A stretch of DNA of 9,898 bases, taken from assembly GCA_947424995.1 (NCBI GenBank), contig CANDYO010000071.1, positions 1 to 9,898 of the forward strand, given 5' to 3'. The position numbers and the translations under genes were made by a program. This document shows, piece by piece, positions 1 through 5,711 of this stretch. Below the pieces are notes generated by a model, which was not told where the DNA came from, did not search any database, and was given only the letters and a program-made list of their open reading frames with translations. Each line of letters begins with the position of its first letter. Position 1 is the first letter of the stretch. This stretch comes from Rickettsiales bacterium. Lineage in GTDB: Bacteria > Pseudomonadota > Alphaproteobacteria > Rickettsiales > CANDYO01.

Positions 1-629
1 CAGTGCATGGTCAAAAAACTTATAATGGAGTAGCTATTTTATCTAAATTCCCACTCAGTGATATTACCATTAATTTCTCTGGCAACCCCGTGCCAAATGA
101 AGCTAGATATATTGAAGCTTGGGTTAACTTACCAACGTGTGCAATTATGGTTTCATCTGTTTATGTTCCAAATGGACAAAGCTTGGAATCAGAAAAATAT
201 GAAGTAAAACTTGAATTTTTAGAGCAGCTAAGCAAATATTATCAAAAATTATTAACTCAATCAGAAATTATTGTAATAGGTAGAGATTTCAACATCGCTC
301 TTACACCCTTAGATGTTTACGATCCAATTGCTTTAAATGAAACTATTTTATTTAGCCTTAAAGAAAAACAACAGTTACGTAAATTTTTATCTTCAGGTTT
401 AACTGATAGCTATAGAATGCTCAATCCAATAAGTTCTGAAGATTGTTATACTTGGTGGGATTATAGGGCAAGAGCCTTCCAAAATAACACTGGGATGCGC
501 ATTGATTATCTGCTTTGCTCTCCAGAGGCTACTCAAATAAATACAGAATGTTTCACTTCTAAATTATGGCGAGCCAAGGAAAAAGCATCAGATCATATTC
601 CAGTGTCAGCAATATTTAAAATCAATTAA
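1..629 (+). CDS. xth: Exodeoxyribonuclease III / AP endonuclease, 3' part
   Basis: This is a DNA repair nuclease of the ExoIII/AP-endonuclease family 1, which cuts at abasic sites and trims 3' ends in the cytoplasm. The frame is open to the left edge, so the 5' end (about 55-60 residues, with the catalytic Glu) is outside the window. From the GTG at 3 the visible part is 208 residues. It shows the YVPNG loop (residues 54-58, catalytic Tyr), DFN (95-97, catalytic Asp and Asn), DSYR (136-139), the family signature NTGMRIDYLLCS (162-173, Asp168) and the terminal SDH motif (196-198, catalytic Asp-His). The residue before DFN is Arg94, where the family normally has Gly. The next gene on this strand starts 88 bases after the stop. 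The family call is secure; the Arg is the only oddity. Confidence 0.95.
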   Translation, partial: VHGQKTYNGVAILSKFPLSDITINFSGNPVPNEARYIEAWVNLPTCAIMVSSVYVPNGQSLESEKYEVKLEFLEQLSKYYQKLLTQSEIIVIGRDFNIALTPLDVYDPIALNETILFSLKEKQQLRKFLSSGLTDSYRMLNPISSEDCYTWWDYRARAFQNNTGMRIDYLLCSPEATQINTECFTSKLWRAKEKASDHIPVSAIFKIN

Positions 630-673
630 CTTCTTACGGAATAAGCATAAAGAGCTTGACTTTTGTAAATATT

Positions 674-703
674 TTGACATAAAGGAGATTAAGATTTTTA
701 AAC
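674..703 (+). promoter_or_regulatory. Candidate promoter ahead of the 175-residue gene
   Basis: A perfect TTGACA (674-679) is followed after 17-18 bases by an A/T -10-like stretch (TTTTAA or TTTAAA, 697-703). This would place transcription start about 8 bases before the ATG at 718, leaving almost no leader. An alternative upstream reading pairs TTGACT (656-661) with CATAAA (678-683). A Shine-Dalgarno-like AAAGGAGAT (681-689) lies inside the spacer of the first reading and is 28 bases from the ATG. The two signals exclude each other unless translation starts at a non-ATG codon, so confidence is low. Confidence 0.3.
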
Positions 704-717
704 TTCGGAATATATTC

Positions 718-1245
718 ATGTCAAGATCATTTTATAATAACAAGGTAATTTTCTCGCTTTTAAATGGTGCAAAGCATGCTTTACCACATACTTTATATTT
801 AACATTTAGTACTTTAATATCTGTCCCCATAAATCTTATGGGCTACCCTTTAAAGATAAACTTACCTTTAGCCTTTGTCACTGTAGATACATTTGCACGT
901 TGCGATCAAAATATAAAAACTATAAAAAATCGTAAAGATCTTGCACATGAAAACCATAAGATAATTTCTGAGTATCTTTTCTATGGAGCAAGCTCATTAA
1001 CATCGAAATTTTTTTTAAGCACATCAAAATATAGAATGACCCCAGTAGAAAATTTGAAAGCAAACATATCTCCAATAACGCTAAACTTTATAGCTGAAAC
1101 ATTATATAATGGAGAAAATTCTTCTCTTGATATCATCAAAGGAGAAGCGACTAATACTCTAGACTATTATCTTGGTACCGATGATAATTACCATCATTAT
1201 ACAATTTTGGGCGCAGGTTTTGTTGCAGCTTGTTTTTTAGGATAA
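718..1245 (+). CDS. Unrecognised 175-residue protein
   Basis: I do not recognise this protein. A moderately hydrophobic stretch lies at about residues 22-42 (around LYLTFSTLISVPINLMG). The middle is basic and polar (about 62-80), and the C-terminus is short and hydrophobic (YTILGAGFVAACFLG), which could be a membrane segment or the core of a packing domain. There is no clear signal peptide, catalytic motif or repeat. The ATG at 718 is the first ATG in the frame, but it has no Shine-Dalgarno at normal distance. The strong AAAGGAGAT at 681-689 is well placed for an in-frame ATT at 694, which would add eight residues. The frame is open further upstream without another ATG, GTG or TTG. It follows xth by 88 bases and converges with the next gene. 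It is probably real given its length, but its function is unknown. Confidence 0.6.
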   Translation: MSRSFYNNKVIFSLLNGAKHALPHTLYLTFSTLISVPINLMGYPLKINLPLAFVTVDTFARCDQNIKTIKNRKDLAHENHKIISEYLFYGASSLTSKFFLSTSKYRMTPVENLKANISPITLNFIAETLYNGENSSLDIIKGEATNTLDYYLGTDDNYHHYTILGAGFVAACFLG

Positions 1246-1298
1246 AATTTTATGGATTTCTATATTTTACCCTTCAGTTTTTAATATAAAGCAAAATC

Positions 1299-1331
1299 AG
1301 TGAGGCGTCATTGCAATGACGAGCGCTTCAG
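1299..1331. repeat. REP-like palindrome between convergent genes
   Basis: The core CGTCATTGCAATGACG (1306-1321) is a perfect 16-base palindrome. The flanks extend it imperfectly (TGAGGCG on the left, CGCTTCA on the right). It is more GC-rich than its surroundings and sits between the stops of two convergent genes. GGCGTCATT also occurs in the left arm of the element at 7636-7870, which suggests a related family. It may help end transcription from both sides, but no T-run follows on either strand. Confidence 0.55.
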
Positions 1332-1375
1332 TTTGTTGCGCAAAATTTGACTTTTGATGGAGAGATTAATAAAAA

Positions 1376-2239
1376 TTAAAATTGCTCCCAGTATTTATGG
1401 TCTATATTAGCAGTGTTTTCAGTTATGAAAGGGGTATCTAGTCTAATAACTCTTCTATTTTTAAGACTGCGTTTCGCCTCTATCACACTTGGATCATTAT
1501 TAAAAACTTCCATAAATGATCCATCTTCATAAGCTATATTCAATCCATTCTCTATATCTTTACGTAGCTGTTCATTGCTTTTATTTACAAAGAAAAAAAT
1601 GTCAAATTCATACTCAAAAACTAGATCCTTCTCAATAACTATATTTTTTGCATATTTATTTGCGATTATATCCTCATATGCTCCAAATACTTCAGCAATT
1701 CCCATAGGAAAATAGTCAACATGTCTTGTTTCTAACATTTTAGCTATGCTTTTATATTGCGCTGCTTGTACAGCAAGACCATTTTCTTTAAAAATATCTA
1801 CACTCACCCAACCGATCGGTTGGCCAGAAATAAATTTTTTCATATCTTCTATATTTTTTACTTGGCTGAACTGAACTTGGCGATCTTTTTCTATTAACGC
1901 TACTCTGTTTCCCATTAATCCTCTATATAATGGTATTCTAATGACTCCGAATGTTTCTTCTCTAGCTGGCGAGGTTCCAGCCCACATTACATCTAATCCG
2001 TCATTATCTTTTAGAGATTGAAATAACCGTTTGCGATTCATTGAACTTGATTCAGACTCTTGAATTACATATCCTTTATTTACCTTCTCTAAAGCTAGTT
2101 TTAGCATTTTCTTTGGTAACTCTAGACTGTACTCTGAAGTATCTTTACCAGGTATTTTAACGATTAGAGATTCTGCATAAACATCCACAGCTGCTAACAT
2201 AACAGCCAAATACAAAATAATTATATTACTAATTTTCAT
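1376..2239 (-). CDS. Periplasmic solute-binding-like protein
   Basis: This 287-residue protein has an N-terminal signal peptide: MK, a hydrophobic run to about residue 18, and a probable cleavage site after VYA (20-22). It should therefore be exported to the periplasm. The mature part resembles the type 2 periplasmic binding fold of the amino-acid-binding family. The first lobe has LDVMWAGTSPAREE (82-95) and RIPLYRGLMGNRVALI (101-116). The second lobe has IGWVSVDIFKENGL (142-155), VDYFPMGIAEVF (174-185) and a late strand IFFFVNK (214-220), followed by the helix with EDGSF (238-242). This pattern is typical of stand-alone solute-binding-like proteins annotated as transporter substrate-binding domain proteins. 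No ABC permease or ATPase gene lies nearby, so the ligand and partner are unknown. The ribosome binding site upstream of the ATG is weak (AAGAA). It converges with the 175-residue gene. Confidence 0.8.
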   Translation of the reverse strand: MKISNIIILYLAVMLAAVDVYAESLIVKIPGKDTSEYSLELPKKMLKLALEKVNKGYVIQESESSSMNRKRLFQSLKDNDGLDVMWAGTSPAREETFGVIRIPLYRGLMGNRVALIEKDRQVQFSQVKNIEDMKKFISGQPIGWVSVDIFKENGLAVQAAQYKSIAKMLETRHVDYFPMGIAEVFGAYEDIIANKYAKNIVIEKDLVFEYEFDIFFFVNKSNEQLRKDIENGLNIAYEDGSFMEVFNNDPSVIEAKRSLKNRRVIRLDTPFITENTANIDHKYWEQF

Positions 2240-2382
2240 AATTCATTCTTAATTAAATTTCTGTATAATTATATTGCATATTCAAACTTAAGGATGATTT
2301 TGCCAATTATACTTACAAAAAGTTCTTGATTACTACATAGTTTTATAATAGCATCTTCCAACATAACTTAAAGCGTAATCTT

Positions 2383-2442
2383 ATGTTTAAAAACTTACTA
2401 ACTACATTTTTCACTAGCACTACAACCGGTTGGGTCCGGTAA
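2383..2442 (+). other. Possible threonine-rich leader peptide and hairpin upstream of the symporter
   Basis: A 19-codon ATG frame ends in TAA and reads TTFFTSTTT at codons 7-15: six Thr and one Ser in nine codons. The stop overlaps a small stem of ACCGG (2425-2429) and CCGGT (2436-2440) with a six-base loop. A TATAAT at 2344-2349 could be a -10 box for it, but its -35 is poor. The symporter ATG lies 63 bases after the TAA. The layout recalls an attenuation leader, but there is no convincing Shine-Dalgarno and no T-run after the stem. The rest of the 266-base gap (2240-2505) shows nothing I can support. Confidence 0.2.
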
Positions 2443-2493
2443 CATATCTTCTCATCCTCATATTTATATTTCTAAAATAATCCACAAAACTCA

Positions 2494-2499
2494 AGAGGA
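2494..2499 (+). promoter_or_regulatory. Ribosome binding site of the symporter gene
   Basis: AGAGGA lies six bases before the ATG at 2506. It fixes this start and argues against use of the overlapping minus-strand frame (2756-2472). Confidence 0.75.
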
Positions 2500-2505
2500 T
2501 CAGTC

Positions 2506-3654
2506 ATGAGTCGCAATATGCCATTCGTTCTATTGGCCACTATAATTTCAATGCTTTTATTGGCTCCATTTATGTCTATAGCCCTAAAAGAAATATTATA
2601 TGGCTTAAGTTTATCTATTAAATCTATTATAGTATTTTTATTACCTTTTATTATTTTTAGTTTGCTATTTAAGGCAGCAGTAAATCTAGCGAGTAATGCC
2701 ACTAAAATAATTTTACTTATTTTAGTTGGAGTAATTCTATCTAGCTTTGTTTCCATAATTTTAAGTCATTTTATTGGCATGGGGATTTATTACTTTGATC
2801 TATCAATAGCCTTGCCTGAAGAAACTCAAGAACTTGGGACTAAATGGACTCTAAAACTTCCACATCTGATTGCTAATAATAAAGCAATGTTTTTAGGAAT
2901 CATTTTAGGAATTATTTTAGGGATAAAAAAGCCAGAACTGTCTAAAAAAATTGCTGTAAAATTAGATAAATTTGTAGCAAAATTACTAATTTTTATTACC
3001 TATCTGATTCCTTGGTTTATTGCAGGCTTTATCACTAAATTGCAATTTGATGGAGTAATAGATCTAATTGTAAAAAACTATACAGTAATTTTTTTGGTGA
3101 TTGGCTTAGCTCAGTTTAGCTATTTGCTTTTAGTCTATTTTCTTTTAAATAGCGGCATCTTTCAAAAGACACTTACTAGCCTTAAGAATATGCTCCCTGC
3201 AGCGATTAGCGGATTCTGCACTATGTCTAGCGCAGCCAGCATGCCACTCACTATTATTGGCGCAGAAAAAAATGCTACTAATAAAGACTTAGCTAAATCA
3301 ATTATTCCTGCTACTGTAAATATCCACTTAGTTGGCGACTGCTTTGCCACCCCTATTTTGGCCTACGCTATCTTAAAAAATTATGGCTATATTGAGCCTA
3401 GCACTATTCATTATTTAATATTTGCAGTCTATTTCATTTTAGCAAAATTTTCAGTAGCCGCTATTCCAGGCGGAGGTATTATAGTGATGTTGCCTATTTT
3501 AGAAGAATATCTTGGCTTTAATGCAGATATGATGTCACTGATTACAGCTTTATACATCTTATTTGATCCAGTGATTACCTGTGCAAACGTTTTAGGTAAC
3601 GGCGCTTTTGCTAAATTTATGGATAAAATATTTGTAAGATTTAAGATGAAGTGA
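2506..3654 (+). CDS. SDF/DAACS-family dicarboxylate/amino acid symporter, atypical cation site
   Basis: This 382-residue inner-membrane transporter belongs to the dicarboxylate/amino acid:cation symporter (GltP/GltPh) family. It has many hydrophobic segments (about 6-26, 37-58, 67-92, 128-140, 160-178, 192-215). The family's C-terminal core is clear: HP1 with TMSSAASMPLT (239-249), TM7 with ATVNIHLVGD (269-278), HP2 with AAIPGGGIIVMLP (318-330), and TM8 with DPVITCANVLGN (354-365). Against the Pyrococcus protein GltPh, the NMDGT motif reads NIHLV, placing His274 at Asp312. The Arg that recognises the substrate side chain (397) is Ile, and Asp405 is Asn365. The Asp394 and Asn401 equivalents are kept. 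Substrate and coupling ion are therefore uncertain; it is probably not a standard sodium-glutamate carrier. The ATG follows a good Shine-Dalgarno. It is a lone gene that converges with yidD. Confidence 0.88.
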   Translation: MSRNMPFVLLATIISMLLLAPFMSIALKEILYGLSLSIKSIIVFLLPFIIFSLLFKAAVNLASNATKIILLILVGVILSSFVSIILSHFIGMGIYYFDLSIALPEETQELGTKWTLKLPHLIANNKAMFLGIILGIILGIKKPELSKKIAVKLDKFVAKLLIFITYLIPWFIAGFITKLQFDGVIDLIVKNYTVIFLVIGLAQFSYLLLVYFLLNSGIFQKTLTSLKNMLPAAISGFCTMSSAASMPLTIIGAEKNATNKDLAKSIIPATVNIHLVGDCFATPILAYAILKNYGYIEPSTIHYLIFAVYFILAKFSVAAIPGGGIIVMLPILEEYLGFNADMMSLITALYILFDPVITCANVLGNGAFAKFMDKIFVRFKMK

Positions 3655-3659
3655 TAGTC

Positions 3660-3687
3660 TTAGCATACAATATATTGCATAAGCTAA
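3660..3687 (+). terminator. Weak hairpin just after the symporter stop
   Basis: TTAGC (3660-3664) can pair with GCTAA (3683-3687) around the palindrome CAATATATTG. It begins six bases after the stop codon. The stem is A/T-rich and is followed by AATTACG rather than a T-run, so it is a poor intrinsic terminator. It may act together with the larger palindromic element at 3699. Confidence 0.25.
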
Positions 3688-3698
3688 AATTACGTGAG

Positions 3699-3816
3699 GT
3701 CGTCATCCTCCGAAGTTAAGCAAAGCTTAGCTTCGAGGGATCCATGTTTACCTAAGGTAATTGATTTTGTATGGATCCCCGGTAACCAAGCTTTGCTTGG
3801 TTCCGAGGATAACGAC
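3699..3816. repeat. Nested palindromic element A (118 bases)
   Basis: The two ends form an imperfect inverted repeat. GTCGTCATCCTC on the left matches the reverse complement of GAGGATAACGAC on the right, and GGGATCCATG matches CATACGGATC-type bases (the ATGGATCCCC copy) inwards. Each arm holds its own hairpin: CGAAGTTAAGC with GCTTAGCTTCG (loop AAA), and GGTAACCAAGC with GCTTGGTTCC (loop TTT). The folded form is a branched structure with two side stems. It lies between the stops of the convergent symporter and yidD genes. Element B (7636-7870) has the same plan and shares CGTCATYC, GAAG and GGGATCCA blocks. The style resembles the palindromic repeats known from Rickettsia. It probably serves as a bidirectional terminator or is a non-autonomous mobile repeat. 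Confidence 0.7.
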
Positions 3817-3864
3817 TATTTTTGGATTTATGGTCGAAGACTACTTCTTAACAGAAAAAATTCC

Positions 3865-4077
3865 TTAAGGGATAGGGTCGTAACCTGAACCACCACCTAA
3901 TGGATGACAACGCAATATTCTTTTTAAACTCAACCAACTTCCTTTGAAAAACCCATATTTATTAAAGGCCTCAAGCGCATAATTAGAGCAAGTTGGATCG
4001 AAACGACAACATCCCATAGAATATGGCGAAATAACTTTCTGATAGAATTTGATTAGTACTATACCTATAGACTTCAT
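3865..4077 (-). CDS. yidD: Membrane protein insertion efficiency factor YidD
   Basis: This 70-residue protein is within the usual size of the YidD (UPF0161/Hemolytic) family, which sits at the inner membrane and assists YidC/Sec-dependent insertion. It shows an amphipathic N-terminal helix (IGIVLIKFYQKVISPY, 4-19), CCRFDPTCSNYALEA (23-37), a Gly-containing turn (GFFKGSW, 42-48), RILRCHP (53-59) and the C-terminal GGGSGYDPIP (61-70). The conserved Cys residues 23, 24, 30 and 57 are present. The gene is not beside rnpA or yidC as in many bacteria. Its ATG overlaps the stop of the kinase gene (ATGA, 4074-4077) and has no strong Shine-Dalgarno of its own, which suggests translational coupling. 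Confidence 0.95.
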   Translation of the reverse strand: MKSIGIVLIKFYQKVISPYSMGCCRFDPTCSNYALEAFNKYGFFKGSWLSLKRILRCHPLGGGSGYDPIP

Positions 4078-4715
4078 TGATTGTCGTTCTTTTCTATAAA
4101 AGATGATAACTCTTGTAGATTAGTAACTTTTTTATCTATGATAGCAGCTGCTATGTTAGAAAAAATACCGTAATCAGCAAAAGGAACTAACAACATATCT
4201 TTAGTCTTTTTGGAGTGATCAATGTTATTAATGATACCCGCATTCAAGTCAAACATTAACCACAATATGGACTCAAGAGCAGATTCAGTCTCTATTGATT
4301 TAGCATTATCAAAATCTATAAGAATAGTTTCTAAATTATCCTTACCATCTATCTTCACCATCAAATTCCATACGCGTATATCGTTGTTATAAACTCCATT
4401 CTGCTCTAAAATCGATGTAATTTTAACAGTTTGCTGAACAATTTCTTGCTTCTGATGTTTATCAAAAGAATTAATATTATCCGCAACATTTATACCTTTG
4501 ATAGAATCGAATACAAATCTATACTTATCATCTTCTTCGCTCCAATCCACAAGTTTAGGAATCGGGAGAGACGATATCAGCTCTTTATTATTTTGATAGA
4601 ATGAAATTAAATTATCGACCGTTTTTTTGTTTTCTTCGCCATTAACTATTATTTCTTTTATGAAATATTGATCACCTATATAATATCTTCTTGTTCTAAC
4701 ATCTTTCCACTTCAA
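4074..4715 (-). CDS. Small protein-kinase-like domain, probably C-terminal half of a split methyltransferase-kinase
   Basis: This is a kinase-fold protein of 213 residues counted from a TTG at 4715. RRYYIGDQYFIKEI (9-22) resembles the first strands, with Lys20 as the likely ATP-contacting lysine. VYNNDIRVWNLMV (108-120) is the catalytic loop with Asp112 and Asn117; the usual His is Asn110. ILIDFDNA (131-138) is the metal-binding loop with Asp134, in DFD rather than DFG form. The pattern of N-D-x-R-x-W-N followed by I-D-(F/Y) matches the kinase domain that follows the methyltransferase in WbdD-type bifunctional enzymes. The frame stays open upstream of the TTG as far as the A10 run at 4790-4799. 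No Shine-Dalgarno precedes the TTG (CGATCTTAAG). The likely natural product is therefore a fusion with the upstream methyltransferase. The stop overlaps the yidD start. Confidence 0.75.
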   Translation of the reverse strand: MKWKDVRTRRYYIGDQYFIKEIIVNGEENKKTVDNLISFYQNNKELISSLPIPKLVDWSEEDDKYRFVFDSIKGINVADNINSFDKHQKQEIVQQTVKITSILEQNGVYNNDIRVWNLMVKIDGKDNLETILIDFDNAKSIETESALESILWLMFDLNAGIINNIDHSKKTKDMLLVPFADYGIFSNIAAAIIDKKVTNLQELSSFIEKNDNQ

Positions 4716-4777
4716 CTTAAGATCGTTATGCTTAAAACTAGAGATTTTTATTTGGTTATAATTATAAGATCTATTAT

Positions 4778-5605
4778 TTACGGAGAGACTTTTTTTTTTA
4801 TTACATATAGTGGTCTCTTTACATCTGAAAGATGAGTGTCAAAGTATCCTAAAATTTCTACCTGACAATCTGTACATTTAGCAAAAATAGCTAAAGGATC
4901 TGCAGGAAGCGCTGCTCTCCAAGGAAAGTTAACTTTCTCTTCTGCAATAGCAAGTTCTACAAACAATAAAGGTACTTTATCAAGAATTTTTACCATTAAA
5001 TTTTGAGTATATTCTAATCCATAAGCAAGAGTAACATGGTGCAACACACTAAATATAAAGACAACATCATAAGAATTATCCATCCTACTAATGTATTCTG
5101 GATTAAATTCTTCAAGATCAAAATTTACATTAGGTAAATTATTTAGTTTAGCTAATATTCTAGAAATATTTATATGATCCAAATTAGTATCCAGACCTAA
5201 AACTACCCCGTCGCGATCACCCATAAAAAGTGACATATACCCTAAATTACTTCCTACATCTAAAATATGAAGTTTTTTAAATTTCATTTCTTCTTTAAGA
5301 TATGAATATACCGTTTCTGCCCTCTTTTTTGAAGTATCTTCACGTTTAACCTGATTAAAAAACTCGTATGCTATAGGGAATTTTATATTATAAAGTGGCT
5401 GATAATATTCAACTTTTTTTAATGACTCTAAAAGCTCTTGTACCGGCTCTTCAGGAGCTTTAACATAAGTATTTTGCACTGCATAATTTTCAAGTTTTAT
5501 AGCTCCATACTCTTTCCATAAGTTTTCTCCATAATATTGCCATGCAATTCCTGCCAATAAGATTAAAACTAAGAGAGTAATGATAATTCTTTTTATTATT
5601 TTCAT
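4778..5605 (-). CDS. Membrane-anchored SAM-dependent methyltransferase, WbdD-like N-terminal half
   Basis: This protein has 275 residues. One N-terminal membrane segment (about 7-24, after MKIIKR) is followed by a linker, then a class I methyltransferase fold. Motif I is ILDVGSNLGY (114-123), the acidic end of strand 2 is GLDT (137-140), strand 4 is YDVVFIFSVLHHV (179-191), and a late block reads LLFVELAIAEE (213-223). THLSDVKRPLYVI (257-269) is the usual junction to a kinase domain in bifunctional relatives. WbdD-type enzymes methylate and phosphorylate a growing polysaccharide end; the substrate here is unknown. The end is odd: IKKK is encoded by an A10 run, and only VSP and a stop follow. 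Shifting one base back there leads into the kinase frame. The start is supported by AAGGTG (5618-5613), seven bases before ATG. It follows lepA by 106 bases. Confidence 0.8.
   Translation of the reverse strand: MKIIKRIIITLLVLILLAGIAWQYYGENLWKEYGAIKLENYAVQNTYVKAPEEPVQELLESLKKVEYYQPLYNIKFPIAYEFFNQVKREDTSKKRAETVYSYLKEEMKFKKLHILDVGSNLGYMSLFMGDRDGVVLGLDTNLDHINISRILAKLNNLPNVNFDLEEFNPEYISRMDNSYDVVFIFSVLHHVTLAYGLEYTQNLMVKILDKVPLLFVELAIAEEKVNFPWRAALPADPLAIFAKCTDCQVEILGYFDTHLSDVKRPLYVIKKKVSP
4790..4799 (-). other. A10 slippage site joining methyltransferase and kinase frames
   Basis: On the minus strand the methyltransferase frame reads ATA AAA AAA AAA GTC TCT CCG TAA. One base earlier, the frame reads AAA AAA AAA AGT CTC TCC GTA and continues without a stop through 4716 into the kinase. 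The linker would read SLSVNNRSYNYNQIKISS and then FKHNDLKL before KWKDVRTRRYY. A run of ten A residues permits transcriptional slippage, and it contains A-AAA-AAA-type slippery heptamers for -1 ribosomal shifting. I see no clear downstream stem or upstream Shine-Dalgarno stimulator. It could also be a true indel or a sequencing error. Confidence 0.6.
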
Positions 5606-5711
5606 TTATTTACACCTTAAATTATAGTACAAAGCTAAACTTAGTTTTAAAAAAATAAGCATATTAAAATCTAATAAAACTGTCTACTTTTAATTTCCTA
5701 AAATACTTATC

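Noticed and set aside
2472..2756. A 94-codon minus-strand frame opposite the symporter start
   Set aside because: It lies antisense to a well-supported gene with a good Shine-Dalgarno and has no recognisable motifs.
3162..3350. A 62-codon minus-strand frame inside the symporter gene
   Set aside because: It is the antisense shadow of conserved transporter motifs.
3694..3888. A 64-codon + strand reading frame across palindromic element A
   Set aside because: It is made almost entirely of the inverted repeat, overlaps the yidD 3' end and has no ribosome binding site. Frames through such repeats are open by composition.
5621..5626. A perfect TATAAT on the minus strand before the methyltransferase gene
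   Set aside because: Its -35 region is poor, and the implied start near 5613 would exclude the Shine-Dalgarno at 5618-5613. It is probably chance in A/T-rich DNA; co-transcription with lepA is as likely.
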